Shown in pieces: positions 17,452-24,187 of a DNA stretch of 64,000 bases. Under the pieces are notes generated by a model. It searched no databases, was not told the DNA's origin, and was given only the letters and a program-made list of their open reading frames with translations. The stretch spans positions 108,588 to 172,587 of the forward strand of contig ONKO01000003.1 of assembly GCA_900318445.1 (NCBI GenBank). The letters are read 5' to 3'. The stretch is from an uncultured Bacteroidales bacterium (GTDB lineage Bacteria; Bacteroidota; Bacteroidia; Bacteroidales; UBA932). Within the stretch, counting starts at the first letter, position 1. The number at the start of each line of letters is the position of its first letter. The position numbers were made by a program, and so were the translations under genes.

Positions 17452-18683
17452 CTTAGCTGATAAAAAACCGGGAATGTGAAAGTGACCGGAACAGCCTTTC
17501 CGTCCTGCATGCCGGGCTCCCAGCGGGGAGAGGAAGAGACCACACGAAGCGCTTCTGCATCGAGGTCCTCGTTCACACCGCGCAGGACTTTGGCATCCCG
17601 TACCGCACCATCGGCCCCGACGGTAAATTGAATCGCCACACGACCCTGAATTCCAGCCTGTTTAGCCTTTTCAGGGTATACCAATTGCGAATTCACCCAT
17701 TTGGAGAACTCTGCGGCATCACCGCCGTTGAAGCGGGGCTTTACTTCGATTAACTGGAAAGGGAGTGCCTCCTGTTCCGGAGCAGCCTCATCCACAGCAG
17801 TTGCAGGAGCAGGTTCCGATGTTTCCGGGGCTGCCGCCTCGGTTTTGCGGGGAGAATTGCAGGCGAACATGAAAGCCGCCAGCACGGGAATCAGGGCCAG
17901 ATACGACCAACGCATCCAGCCGGAAGAAGAAGGTTTGAGCATCATTTCAATTCGATTTTTAAGTTTTGCGTGCTGAAAGCCGCTGGCCAGGGTGAAACGC
18001 TGTTCACCCACGGCTTTCCGCACCAGTAAAAGTTGATATTGAGTTGCATCGATGCCATTTTGAATTACGCTTTCATCGGCCTCGTATTCGTGAAGGAGGC
18101 GCAGTTCTTCACGGGTAATCCACATCAGCGGATTCCACCAGAAGAGGATTTGAAGGGGAAGAAAAAGAATAAGGTCCAGCGAATGCCTGTGCGCGATATG
18201 CATCCTCTCATGCGTGAGGATCGCGGGATTCTCCAGAAGGTCCTTCCGGCTCATCACTACCATGTTTCTCCAGCTGAAGGAGGCGATATCCTCGTCAAGG
18301 AGAACCAGCCGGCAGCCTTCGCACTCCGTTTTCTCTCCTCTCTGAATCAGGCGGTGCATTTTCCAGGCCGATACGCCAAAGAGCGCCAGCGTCACCAGAC
18401 ACCCCGCCACGTAGAGCAGCATCGGCCAGATGGAGTGGGCCGATGTCACTACGCCGCCAGCCTCTTCTCCCACGCCAACCATAGTGAGGTCCGAGGCCGA
18501 TGCCACCGCCTCCACCGTCCTGAGCCTCACCAGCGGCAGCAGCAGACAGAGGTAGGACCCGGCCAGCAGGAGAAACCGGTTGAGCCGGAAAAAGGTAGTC
18601 CGCCTCATTACCAGGAGGTAGAACGAGTAGAACAGGGCCAGATACAGTCCCGCCCTAGCCATATTAAGAAGGAAAGCGGTCAT
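17448..18683 (-). CDS. BlaR1-type M56 metallopeptidase with C-terminal TonB domain
   Basis: 411 residues. Membrane helices near residues 8-25, 35-52 and 88-108; then the M56 zinc site HERMH (in ILTHERMHIAHRHSLD, about residue 180) and a helix pair PLQILFWWNPLMW. A further helix (SYLALIPVLAAFMFACNS) leads to a periplasmic part with a Pro/Ala/Glu-rich linker and a TonB_C domain (about residues 325-411: VYPEKAKQAGIQGRVAIQFT to the end). No penicillin-binding sensor domain is present, so the signal is not beta-lactam in the classical way. It presumably cleaves or triggers loss of the BlaI repressor encoded just upstream. Confidence 0.88.
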   Translation of the reverse strand: MTAFLLNMARAGLYLALFYSFYLLVMRRTTFFRLNRFLLLAGSYLCLLLPLVRLRTVEAVASASDLTMVGVGEEAGGVVTSAHSIWPMLLYVAGCLVTLALFGVSAWKMHRLIQRGEKTECEGCRLVLLDEDIASFSWRNMVVMSRKDLLENPAILTHERMHIAHRHSLDLILFLPLQILFWWNPLMWITREELRLLHEYEADESVIQNGIDATQYQLLLVRKAVGEQRFTLASGFQHAKLKNRIEMMLKPSSSGWMRWSYLALIPVLAAFMFACNSPRKTEAAAPETSEPAPATAVDEAAPEQEALPFQLIEVKPRFNGGDAAEFSKWVNSQLVYPEKAKQAGIQGRVAIQFTVGADGAVRDAKVLRGVNEDLDAEALRVVSSSPRWEPGMQDGKAVPVTFTFPVFYQLR

Positions 18684-19045
18684 GACTTTTTCTTTTCAAT
18701 TTGAGCGATAAGGTTCTTCAGGTCTTGAAGGTCCATCTTGTCTTCCTCCACAAACTGGGAGACCAGACTGAGATAAGAGTTGTCGTAGTAGCGCGCGACT
18801 ACGTCAGAAACGGTGTCTCCGTGATACTTCCGCTTGTCAATCTTGACCTTGTACCGGTAAGAGTTGGCCAGGGGCTCCCGTTCCACAAACCCCTTTTCCT
18901 CCAGGAACTTCACCAGGGTAGCCACGGTATTGTAATGAGGCTTAGGTTCCGGCAGAAAGCTAATTAAGTCCCTGATAAACAAGGGCTCATGCGCCCAGAA
19001 AATGTTCATCAGTTCCTCTTCTTTTGCGGTCAGTTTCTGTTTCAT
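18680..19045 (-). CDS. BlaI/MecI family transcriptional repressor
   Basis: 121 residues. Winged helix of the penicillinase repressor family: LTAKEEELMNIFW at the start, LPEPKPHYNTVATLVKFLEE as the recognition helix region, and KGFVEREPLANSYRYKVKID as the wing. The C-terminal dimerisation helix ends in LIAQIEKKKS. It heads a three-gene operon, overlapping the BlaR1 gene by 4 bases, with a -7 element TATCTTTG at 19081-19074. A dyad just upstream (19098-19116) is the likely autoregulatory operator. Confidence 0.92.
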   Translation of the reverse strand: MKQKLTAKEEELMNIFWAHEPLFIRDLISFLPEPKPHYNTVATLVKFLEEKGFVEREPLANSYRYKVKIDKRKYHGDTVSDVVARYYDNSYLSLVSQFVEEDKMDLQDLKNLIAQIEKKKS

Positions 19046-19073
19046 CGTCTATCAAGCATGTGTTATTCCAATG

Positions 19074-19116
19074 CAAAGATAGAGATTATTTTTTAATCTC
19101 CTAATATTTTTAGGAG
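19074..19116 (-). promoter_or_regulatory. blaI promoter and putative BlaI operator
   Basis: On the minus strand TATCTTTG (19081-19074) is a perfect TAnnTTTG element, 28 bases before the blaI ATG. Upstream, CTCCTAA (19098-19104) and TTAGGAG (19110-19116) form a 7-base dyad with a 5-base AT spacer. The dyad covers the place of the -33 box, the usual position for a BlaI-type repressor to block polymerase. Assignment of the dyad to BlaI is inference. Confidence 0.6.
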
Positions 19117-19165
19117 GTTTCCGTGTTTTTTTAGGACATAGACTGGGAAGTTGCGAAAGTGCCCA

Positions 19166-19259
19166 CACTGCGGGTAACTTGACAAATTAAGTCCGGTTAC
19201 CCGCAAAAAAGGCCGTTTTTGACGGTAACTTGACCAAAAATGTCAAGTTACCCGCAGTG
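19166..19259. repeat. Intergenic inverted repeat set built on GGGTAACTTGAC
   Basis: A perfect 19-base inverted repeat joins 19166-19184 and 19241-19259. Inside it, GGTAACTTGAC (19224-19234) and GTCAAGTTACC (19242-19252) make a tight hairpin with loop CAAAAAT. Two further copies of the GGTTACCCGC end lie near 19194 and 19269. The word occurs nowhere else that I noticed in the window. Confidence 0.85.
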
Positions 19260-19384
19260 ACTGTCGGCTTACCCGCAGTGGACTGTGGTATCATTGACAA
19301 AAATGATGAATGATTGTGACATCTGTGGCTGGTGACGGACGCTGCTAGGAAGGCTTTTTACGAGGCTCGTCACAGCGGCAGCTC

Positions 19385-19491
19385 GTGGCACTTAAATAGT
19401 TGAATACTAAACGATTAGAGTAACTGACGGGTGTGAATAGCATACCCGTCAGTTACTCTAATATACTGATTATCAATTGTGTAAGCGCCAC
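19385..19491. repeat. Nested palindromic element, copy A (3' of tRNA-Asp)
   Basis: Outer arms GTGGCACTTA (19385-19394) and TAAGCGCCAC (19482-19491) enclose inner 17-base arms 19415-19431 (TTAGAGTAACTGACGGG) and 19445-19461 (perfect reverse complement) around a 13-base loop. Copy B at 43609-43715 has the same arms with the same inner loop length. Spacer sequences between inner and outer arms differ. Both copies lie downstream of a tRNA gene. Confidence 0.85.
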
Positions 19492-19493
19492 GG

Positions 19494-19557
19494 CTACCGA
19501 TGTACGTACATCGAAACCGAACTGGAATGCCGTTTTTTTGTACGTACATCGGGTAGG
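19494..19557. repeat. Inverted repeat around palindrome CGATGTACGTACATCG
   Basis: CGATGTACGTACATCG (19498-19513) is itself a perfect 16-base palindrome. A second TGTACGTACATCGG at about 19539-19552 lies on the far side of a short spacer with a 7-base T-run, so that CTACCGATGTACGTACA and TGTACGTACATCGGGTAG form a large stem. Followed by a run of ten C residues (19560-19569). Possible terminator or small repeat element. Confidence 0.7.
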
Positions 19558-19574
19558 ACGCCCCCCCCCACAAA

Positions 19575-19610
19575 CAAAGAAACGGAGCTTAGCCAAAGCT
19601 AAACTCCGTT
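19575..19610 (-). terminator. Intrinsic terminator of tRNA-Asp
   Basis: Read on the minus strand, a 13-bp stem AACGGAGTTTAGC / GCTAAGCTCCGTT (one G-U pair) with loop TTTG is followed by TTTCTTTGTTTG, five bases after the tRNA 3' end. Confidence 0.85.
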
Positions 19611-19615
19611 TCCAG

Positions 19616-19690
19616 CGGTGCGGACGAGGCTCGAACTCGCGACCCCCGGCGTGACAGGCCGGTATTCTAAACCGACTGAACTACCGCACC
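19616..19690 (-). tRNA. tRNA-Asp (GTC)
   Basis: 75 nt. Acceptor GGTGCGG pairs with CCGCACC, discriminator G; anticodon stem CGGCC / GCCGG (with loop TGTCACG) gives anticodon GTC; T-arm has GTTCGAGCC. CCA is not encoded. A TACCTTTG promoter lies on the minus strand at 19730-19723, 33 bases upstream. Confidence 0.95.
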
Positions 19691-19780
19691 AAAGTTTTCA
19701 GTGAACTTCCCTTTCGGGATTACAAAGGTACATACTTTTTTTGAATCTGCAAGGGGGTTCACGAAAATTTTTCAAAAATT

Positions 19781-20218
19781 TTAATCGATGGAAATCTGCT
19801 TGCGGGCCTTCTCCACTTCTACCTTCTTGACCTTGGGCAAGTTAACCGTCAAAACACCGTTTTCAACCTTCGCAGAAATTTTTTCGCGGTCGGTGTCTTC
19901 GGGCAGCAGCATGGTCTGCTGGAACTTGGAGTAGGAGAATTCGCGGCGCACATAGTGGCCTTTTTCATGCTCGTGCTTCTCGTCCACTTTCTTCTCCATG
20001 TTGATCACCAGGTCTCCGTCCTCATCCAGATGGATGTCGAAGTCGGCCTTGGTCATACCGGGAGCAGCCAGCTCCAGCTGATAGGCTTCAGGCGTTTCTA
20101 AGACATTGATGGCCGGGCAAGTTGCTTTCGGGCGTTCCATCCAGTTGTTGTCAAAGAAATCATTGAAGATGTCGGGAACCCAGGTTTGGTTGTTTCGTCT
20201 TACAGGTAACATAATCAT
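19781..20218 (-). CDS. Small heat shock protein, Hsp20 family
   Basis: 145 residues (143 if the second ATG at 20212 is used). Alpha-crystallin domain: PAINVLETPEAYQLELAAPG, the D-F-x-I-x-L-x-x-D-G-D-L strand, RREFSYSKFQQTMLLPEDTD, and AKVENGVLTVNLPK, which contains the conserved G-V-L. N-terminal FNDFFDNNW is usual for Bacteroidetes sHsps. ATP-independent holdase in the cytoplasm. An AGGAGG motif sits just upstream, 2 bases from the first and 8 bases from the second ATG; spacing favours 20212 as the true start. This is one of very few Shine-Dalgarno sequences in the window. Confidence 0.93.
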   Translation of the reverse strand: MIMLPVRRNNQTWVPDIFNDFFDNNWMERPKATCPAINVLETPEAYQLELAAPGMTKADFDIHLDEDGDLVINMEKKVDEKHEHEKGHYVRREFSYSKFQQTMLLPEDTDREKISAKVENGVLTVNLPKVKKVEVEKARKQISID

Positions 20219-20414
20219 GTCCTCCTATTATTTTAAATGTTTAACTTCTTTCTTTATGCAGCCCCTTAAGAAGCTGCGTTCGCCGTAAGGAAAGGCAAAC
20301 CCGGGGCCAAATGCCGAAAATGCGCAAAAGGTAGACAAAACGGCAGCTTCCACTGCCAAAATGGCAAGTTTTAATGTTAAAATGGCGCTTTTTTGGAAAG
20401 TCGTATAAAATATT

Positions 20415-20422
20415 TACCTTTG
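20415..20422 (+). promoter_or_regulatory. -7 element of the NusG-like gene
   Basis: TACCTTTG, 18 bases before the chosen ATG. Upstream the DNA carries TGCCAAAATGGCA (about 20353-20365) and a further AAAATGGC, small dyads of unknown role. Confidence 0.6.
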
Positions 20423-20440
20423 CGTACTTCAAACGTTACA

Positions 20441-21067
20441 ATGGAAGAATCGGCACTTCAGTGGTACGCCGTCAAGGTGTTTTTCAACAAGGTCTTCGAT
20501 ATGGAGTCCGCTCTGACGGCGCAGGGATACGCCACATACCTGGCCGTAGACCACGTCCTCCTCAAAGGAGAAGCCCACACCCAGGCACGCCGCCACATCG
20601 CATTCCTCAAGGCCGATGGCAAAACCGACACCCGTTACATAGAGGAAGGCCCCGCCATCTTCCAGCGCATTCCCATGGTGTCGTCACTCCTTTTTGTCCG
20701 TGCCGGCGAAAAAGAGATCACGGCCCTCGACGAGTCCTTCAAGGACGCCACCGGAGGTACAAAAGGATTCATCTACAAGAAACGGGATTCCGAAGGACGG
20801 TTCGTGTGCGAAGCCATCCCGGACTGCCAGATGGAAGCCTTCCGCCTCATCACCTCGCATGGCTCAGAAGGGTTGGAATTCTTCTCGGCCGATGATATCT
20901 CCCGCTTTGCGACCGGCTGTAAGGTACGAGTCACGGACGGTCCGTTCAAAGGTGCCGTCGGGTACGTGAAACGAATCAAGCGGAACCGCCGCCTTCTGGT
21001 TGCCATCGAAGGCATCGTCGCGGTAGTATCGGCCTATATCGACCCCCGACTTCTGGAGGCCATGTAA
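20441..21067 (+). CDS. NusG-family specialised antiterminator (UpxY/LoaP-like)
   Basis: 208 residues from MEESALQWYAVKVFFNK; the promoter at 20415 lies inside any longer reading. N-terminal NGN fold: ALQWYAVKVFFNKVFDMESA, then RIPMVSSLLFVRAGEKEI, the family's P-x-x-P-x-Y-x-F region. The C-terminal KOW motif is CKVRVTDGPFKGAVGYVKRI (about residues 165-185). In Bacteroides such proteins are encoded at the front of capsule operons and help polymerase through them. Here no polysaccharide genes follow, so its target is elsewhere or is the small operon just downstream. Confidence 0.8.
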   Translation: MEESALQWYAVKVFFNKVFDMESALTAQGYATYLAVDHVLLKGEAHTQARRHIAFLKADGKTDTRYIEEGPAIFQRIPMVSSLLFVRAGEKEITALDESFKDATGGTKGFIYKKRDSEGRFVCEAIPDCQMEAFRLITSHGSEGLEFFSADDISRFATGCKVRVTDGPFKGAVGYVKRIKRNRRLLVAIEGIVAVVSAYIDPRLLEAM

Positions 21068-21193
21068 GAGTTGTCGCTTGTGGTCGGAAACCCTGGCCGC
21101 ACCAGCCCGCCCGGAGAAAACAGGAAAGGTTATGAACAAATAATTGTTGAAAACCGAAAAAAATCCCTATCTTTGCATGGTAGGTTAATATTT

Positions 21194-21655
21194 ATGGAGA
21201 ATTTCCCTCTCGACAGCGAAAAAGTTTACTTCTCTTCCGATTTACTCACACTGGACTGCGAGGAAGGCCCTGTGACCGCTTCCCTTTCGGAGTGGCTGCA
21301 CCGGGATCCCGTGCGCATTCACCGCATGATCGTGAAGGAGAAAGTGCTTCAGGTGGACCAGATGGAAGTCTTTGCCCCGCTCGTGTCCAAGCTTCGCCGT
21401 GCAGACTACGAGTACTACCGCCGCATCACCGGCCTCAAGATGCTCATCGACTTCCCCGGCTACACCTCGGAAATCGAGGCCCGCATTCCCTATGACACAG
21501 ACCCCATCGCTTTCTACAAGTGGTGGCGCAAGGGCAAGAACGAGCACCGGGTATACCTCTCCCCCGCCTACCAGTTCAAACTTTTCCAGAAAGTATCCAA
21601 GATGGAGCCCAAAGTGATGCTCAAAAAGGACATCGACTTTGTAAAAACCTTCTAG
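21194..21655 (+). CDS. Conserved hypothetical protein
   Basis: 153 residues from MENFPLDSEKVYFSSDLL; the start was chosen because TATCTTTG at 21168-21175 is a good -7 element that any longer start would place inside the gene. No signal peptide or membrane helix. The middle, EWLHRDPVRIHRMIVKEKVL, is charged, and the C-terminus is basic (QFKLFQKVSKMEPKVMLKKD). I do not recognise a family. It is 4 bases ahead of an LRR gene and two genes ahead of an RluA-type enzyme, so all three are likely cotranscribed. Confidence 0.6.
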   Translation: MENFPLDSEKVYFSSDLLTLDCEEGPVTASLSEWLHRDPVRIHRMIVKEKVLQVDQMEVFAPLVSKLRRADYEYYRRITGLKMLIDFPGYTSEIEARIPYDTDPIAFYKWWRKGKNEHRVYLSPAYQFKLFQKVSKMEPKVMLKKDIDFVKTF

Positions 21656-21659
21656 CCCC

Positions 21660-22280
21660 ATGACAATAGAAGAGATTATGGCGGTCCCCACGGTCCTTCC
21701 GCAGGAGGACCTGGACAGGGACGTCTGGGACGATGAAAACCGCGTAGCCTACTCGGAAGACGGCAGGTATCTCACGGACGCCGAAAACTTCCCCGAAGAA
21801 ATCACCGTCCGCGAAGGATGTGAGGTTATCTCCGACGACGTTTTCGCCTTCCAGGACTACATGGCCGGCCGAAAAATCGGCGAAGAAATTCCCCTGGAGG
21901 AACGATCTTCCTACCTGGAGAAGATTCACCTGCCCAATTCCGTCACCCATATCGGGGACGCCGCCTTTGCCGAATGCGGGGAACTCATTTCCATCAAGCT
22001 GCCCACCGGCCTTCTCAAGATTGGCCAGTCGGCCTTCATGGACTGCTGGCAGCTGGAGAAGATTTCCCTCCCTGCCAAAACCCGTATCATTGGCCCGCAG
22101 GCCTTCCAGGGCTGCATCAACATGGTCCAGGTGCGCCTGAACAAGGCGCTGGAAGTCATTGGCGAAGATGCCTTCGACGACTGCGAATCCCTGGAGACCA
22201 TCCTCATCCCCCGTGGCATGCAGGACCACTTCAAGCGCCTCCTGCCCAAACACCTTCACAAATTACTGGAAGAATTATGA
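21660..22280 (+). CDS. Cytoplasmic leucine-rich repeat protein (LRR_5/BspA-like)
   Basis: 206 residues, no signal peptide. After an acidic N-terminal third, about five LRR_5 units follow, each with a pattern like IHLPNSVTHIGDAAFAECGE, IKLPTGLLKIGQSAFMDCWQ and VRLNKALEVIGEDAFDDCES. Such repeats bind proteins; most BspA-type relatives are secreted, this one seems not to be. Its stop overlaps the RluA start (ATGA). Confidence 0.8.
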   Translation: MTIEEIMAVPTVLPQEDLDRDVWDDENRVAYSEDGRYLTDAENFPEEITVREGCEVISDDVFAFQDYMAGRKIGEEIPLEERSSYLEKIHLPNSVTHIGDAAFAECGELISIKLPTGLLKIGQSAFMDCWQLEKISLPAKTRIIGPQAFQGCINMVQVRLNKALEVIGEDAFDDCESLETILIPRGMQDHFKRLLPKHLHKLLEEL

Positions 22281-23233
22281 CCGGACAACAGTTCAAGGTA
22301 GCCCACGAAGGCTTCCTTCTCCAATACCTGTTCGAGATTTTCCCGGGACAGTCCAAGACCGGTGTCAAGAACATGCTTTCCAAAGGCCAGATCCTGGTGA
22401 ATGGGGAAAGCCGCACCGCCTTTGACCATCCCCTTAAGCCCGGAGACAAGATTACCGTCCTGCCCAAGGGCATTTCCATTGCCCGTTCCGTACGCGAAGA
22501 CGCCAAAGACACCGTCATCAAGGCCGGCGTCAACATCCTGTTCGAGGACGAAAACTACATTGTGGTGGACAAGCCCAGCGGCATGCTCACCGTCGCTACC
22601 GGCAAGGAAAAGAACACCCTCTACTCCCTCCTCAACGCCTACGTGAAGGTAAACGCCCGCATGCAGCGCAAGGAAGACCTCATCTCCGGCGTGCGTCCAG
22701 ACCGTTCCACGGCCAAAATCTGGATTGTGCACCGTATCGACAAAGGAACTTCGGGAGTACTGGTCTTCGCCAAGAACGAGCGTGCCAAGGACATCCTCCA
22801 GAGCAAGTGGAAAGACCAGGTAGTGGAGCGCAAGTACGTTGCCTGGCTGGAAGGTTCCCTGGAAAAAGACCAGGGCATTGTCCAGAGCTGGCTCCTGGAG
22901 AACCCCAAGTCCCTCAAGATGAACTCCTACGAAAACGAGGTAAAGGACGGCCAGCTGGCCATTACCTATTATAAGGTATTAAACCGCACCCGGCACTACA
23001 CCCAGGTGGAATTCCATCTGGAGACCGGCCGCAAGAACCAGATCCGCGTACACGCCTCCTACGACCTGGGCCACCCCATTGCCGGTGACGAAAAATACGG
23101 AGCGGAGACAGACCCCGTAAAGCGCCTGGCCCTTCACGCCAGCACGCTGGTATTCCGCAATCCGTTTTCCGGGAAAATGGTGCGCTGCGCCTCTCCCCTG
23201 CCGGAGTGCTTTGCCCGTTTCGAGAAATACTAA
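22277..23233 (+). CDS. RluA-family 23S rRNA/tRNA pseudouridine synthase
   Basis: 318 residues from ATG at 22277, coupled to the LRR stop. N-terminal S4 RNA-binding domain (SKTGVKNMLSKGQILVNGES), then the synthase domain: YIVVDKPSGMLTVATG, catalytic Asp in VHRIDKGTSGVLVFAKN, ERKYVAWLEG and LETGRKNQIRVHASYDLGHP. Isomerises uridine to pseudouridine in rRNA or tRNA; RluA, RluC and RluD types cannot be separated by eye. A longer frame reaching back to 21974 is a shadow of the LRR gene. Confidence 0.92.
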   Translation: MTGQQFKVAHEGFLLQYLFEIFPGQSKTGVKNMLSKGQILVNGESRTAFDHPLKPGDKITVLPKGISIARSVREDAKDTVIKAGVNILFEDENYIVVDKPSGMLTVATGKEKNTLYSLLNAYVKVNARMQRKEDLISGVRPDRSTAKIWIVHRIDKGTSGVLVFAKNERAKDILQSKWKDQVVERKYVAWLEGSLEKDQGIVQSWLLENPKSLKMNSYENEVKDGQLAITYYKVLNRTRHYTQVEFHLETGRKNQIRVHASYDLGHPIAGDEKYGAETDPVKRLALHASTLVFRNPFSGKMVRCASPLPECFARFEKY

Positions 23234-23268
23234 TCGGCCACCTGCAACACATCATCGGCCACCTGCAA
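23233..23268. repeat. Short direct repeat ATCGGCCACCTGCAA (two copies)
   Basis: Copies at 23233-23247 and 23254-23268 (period 21), immediately after the RluA stop and ahead of the 52-bp array. Each contains the over-represented ATCGGCC word. Confidence 0.7.
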
Positions 23269-23303
23269 TGTTTTGGCCTTCCACCTAGTAATAAACCGTT
23301 GCA

Positions 23304-23990
23304 GCACGCGGAGATGCACAAAAACGCCCCAAAGTGCGCATCTAGAAATGCTCTAGCACGCGGAGATGCACAAAAACGCCCCAAAATGCACATCTAGAAA
23401 TGCTCTAGCACGCGGAGATGCACAAAAACGCCCCAAAGTGCGCATCTAGAAATGCTCCAGCACGCGGAGATGCACAAAAACGCCCCAAAGTGCGCATCTA
23501 GAAATGCTCAAGCACGCGGAGATGCACAAAAAAGCCCCAAAATGCGCATCTAGAAATGCTCAAGCACGTGGAGATGCACAAAAACGCCCCAAAATGCGCA
23601 TCTAGAAATGCTCCAGCACGTGGAGATGCACGAAAACGCCCCAAAATGCGCATCTAGAAATGCTCCAGCACGCGGAGATGCACAAAAACGCCCTAAAATG
23701 CGCATCTAGAAATGCTCGAGCACGTGGAGATGCACAAAAACGCCCCAAAGTGCGCATCTAGAAATGCTCGAGCACGCGGAGATGCACAAAAACGCCCCAA
23801 AATGCGCATCTAGAAATGCTCGAGCACGCGGAGATGCACAAAAACGCCCCAAAATGCGCATCTAGAAATGCTCTAGCACGTGGAGATGCACAAAAACGCC
23901 CCAAAGTGCGCATCTAGAAATGCTCTAGCACGCGGAGATGCACAAAAACGCCCCAAAATGCGCATCTAGAAATGCTCAAGCACGCGGAGA
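23304..23990. repeat. Tandem array of 13 copies of a 52-bp repeat plus a truncated 14th
   Basis: The anchor GAGATGCAC recurs every 52 bases from 23311 to 23935, with no length change in any unit; a 14th unit breaks off at about 23990. Each unit reads GCACGYGGAGATGCAC, then AAAAACGCCCCAAA, then a GCATCTAGAAATGCTC segment. AGATGC and GCATCT form a dyad around the A/C-rich loop. Variation is limited to a few sites: GCG or GTG after GCAC, G or A before TGCGCATCT, and a freely variable base in GCTCNAGCA (T,T,C,A,A,C,C,G,G,G,T,T,A in order). The unit is not a multiple of 3, so it does not code. There are no CRISPR-like unique spacers. Related copies lie at 31.1 and 34.7 kb. Confidence 0.95.
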
Positions 23991-24069
23991 AGAGCAAATC
24001 CAGCCCTGCCTCCCGGCTTTCTGCACGCTGCTGCCGGCTCATCACTATTGCCATATCAAAAAAAATGTC

Positions 24070-24077
24070 TACCTTTG
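24070..24077 (+). promoter_or_regulatory. -7 element of the SRP RNA gene
   Basis: TACCTTTG followed four bases later by the predicted RNA 5' end at 24082. This pair calibrates the start point for the other TAnnTTTG promoters in the window (about 5 bases after the final G). Confidence 0.8.
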
Positions 24078-24081
24078 TGCT

Positions 24082-24178
24082 GGGAAAGTCTTACACGACC
24101 AGCTCCCTCCGAACTCCCCCAGGGCAGGAATGCAGCAAGGGTAGGTGGTTGTAGCGGTGCGATGTAATCAGCTTTCCC
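24082..24178 (+). ncRNA. ffs: 4.5S signal recognition particle RNA (small bacterial type)
   Basis: 97 nt. The ends pair (GGGAAAG with CTTTCCC), and the apical part CCAGGGCAGGAATGCAGCA AGGG matches the SRP domain IV loop that binds Ffh (GG-A bulge and GCAGC A-rich side). A run of Ts (24179-24184) follows the closing stem directly and ends transcription. It lies between the 52-bp array and the fucose-isomerase-like gene. Confidence 0.92.
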
Positions 24179-24187
24179 TTTTTTGTT

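Noticed and set aside
23304-23990. CRISPR array
   Set aside because: The whole 52-bp period is conserved; there are no unique spacers between repeats and no cas genes in the window.
23938-24144. Small frames in the repeat array and over the SRP RNA
   Set aside because: They are made of repeat units whose 52-base period breaks any frame, or overlap a structured RNA.
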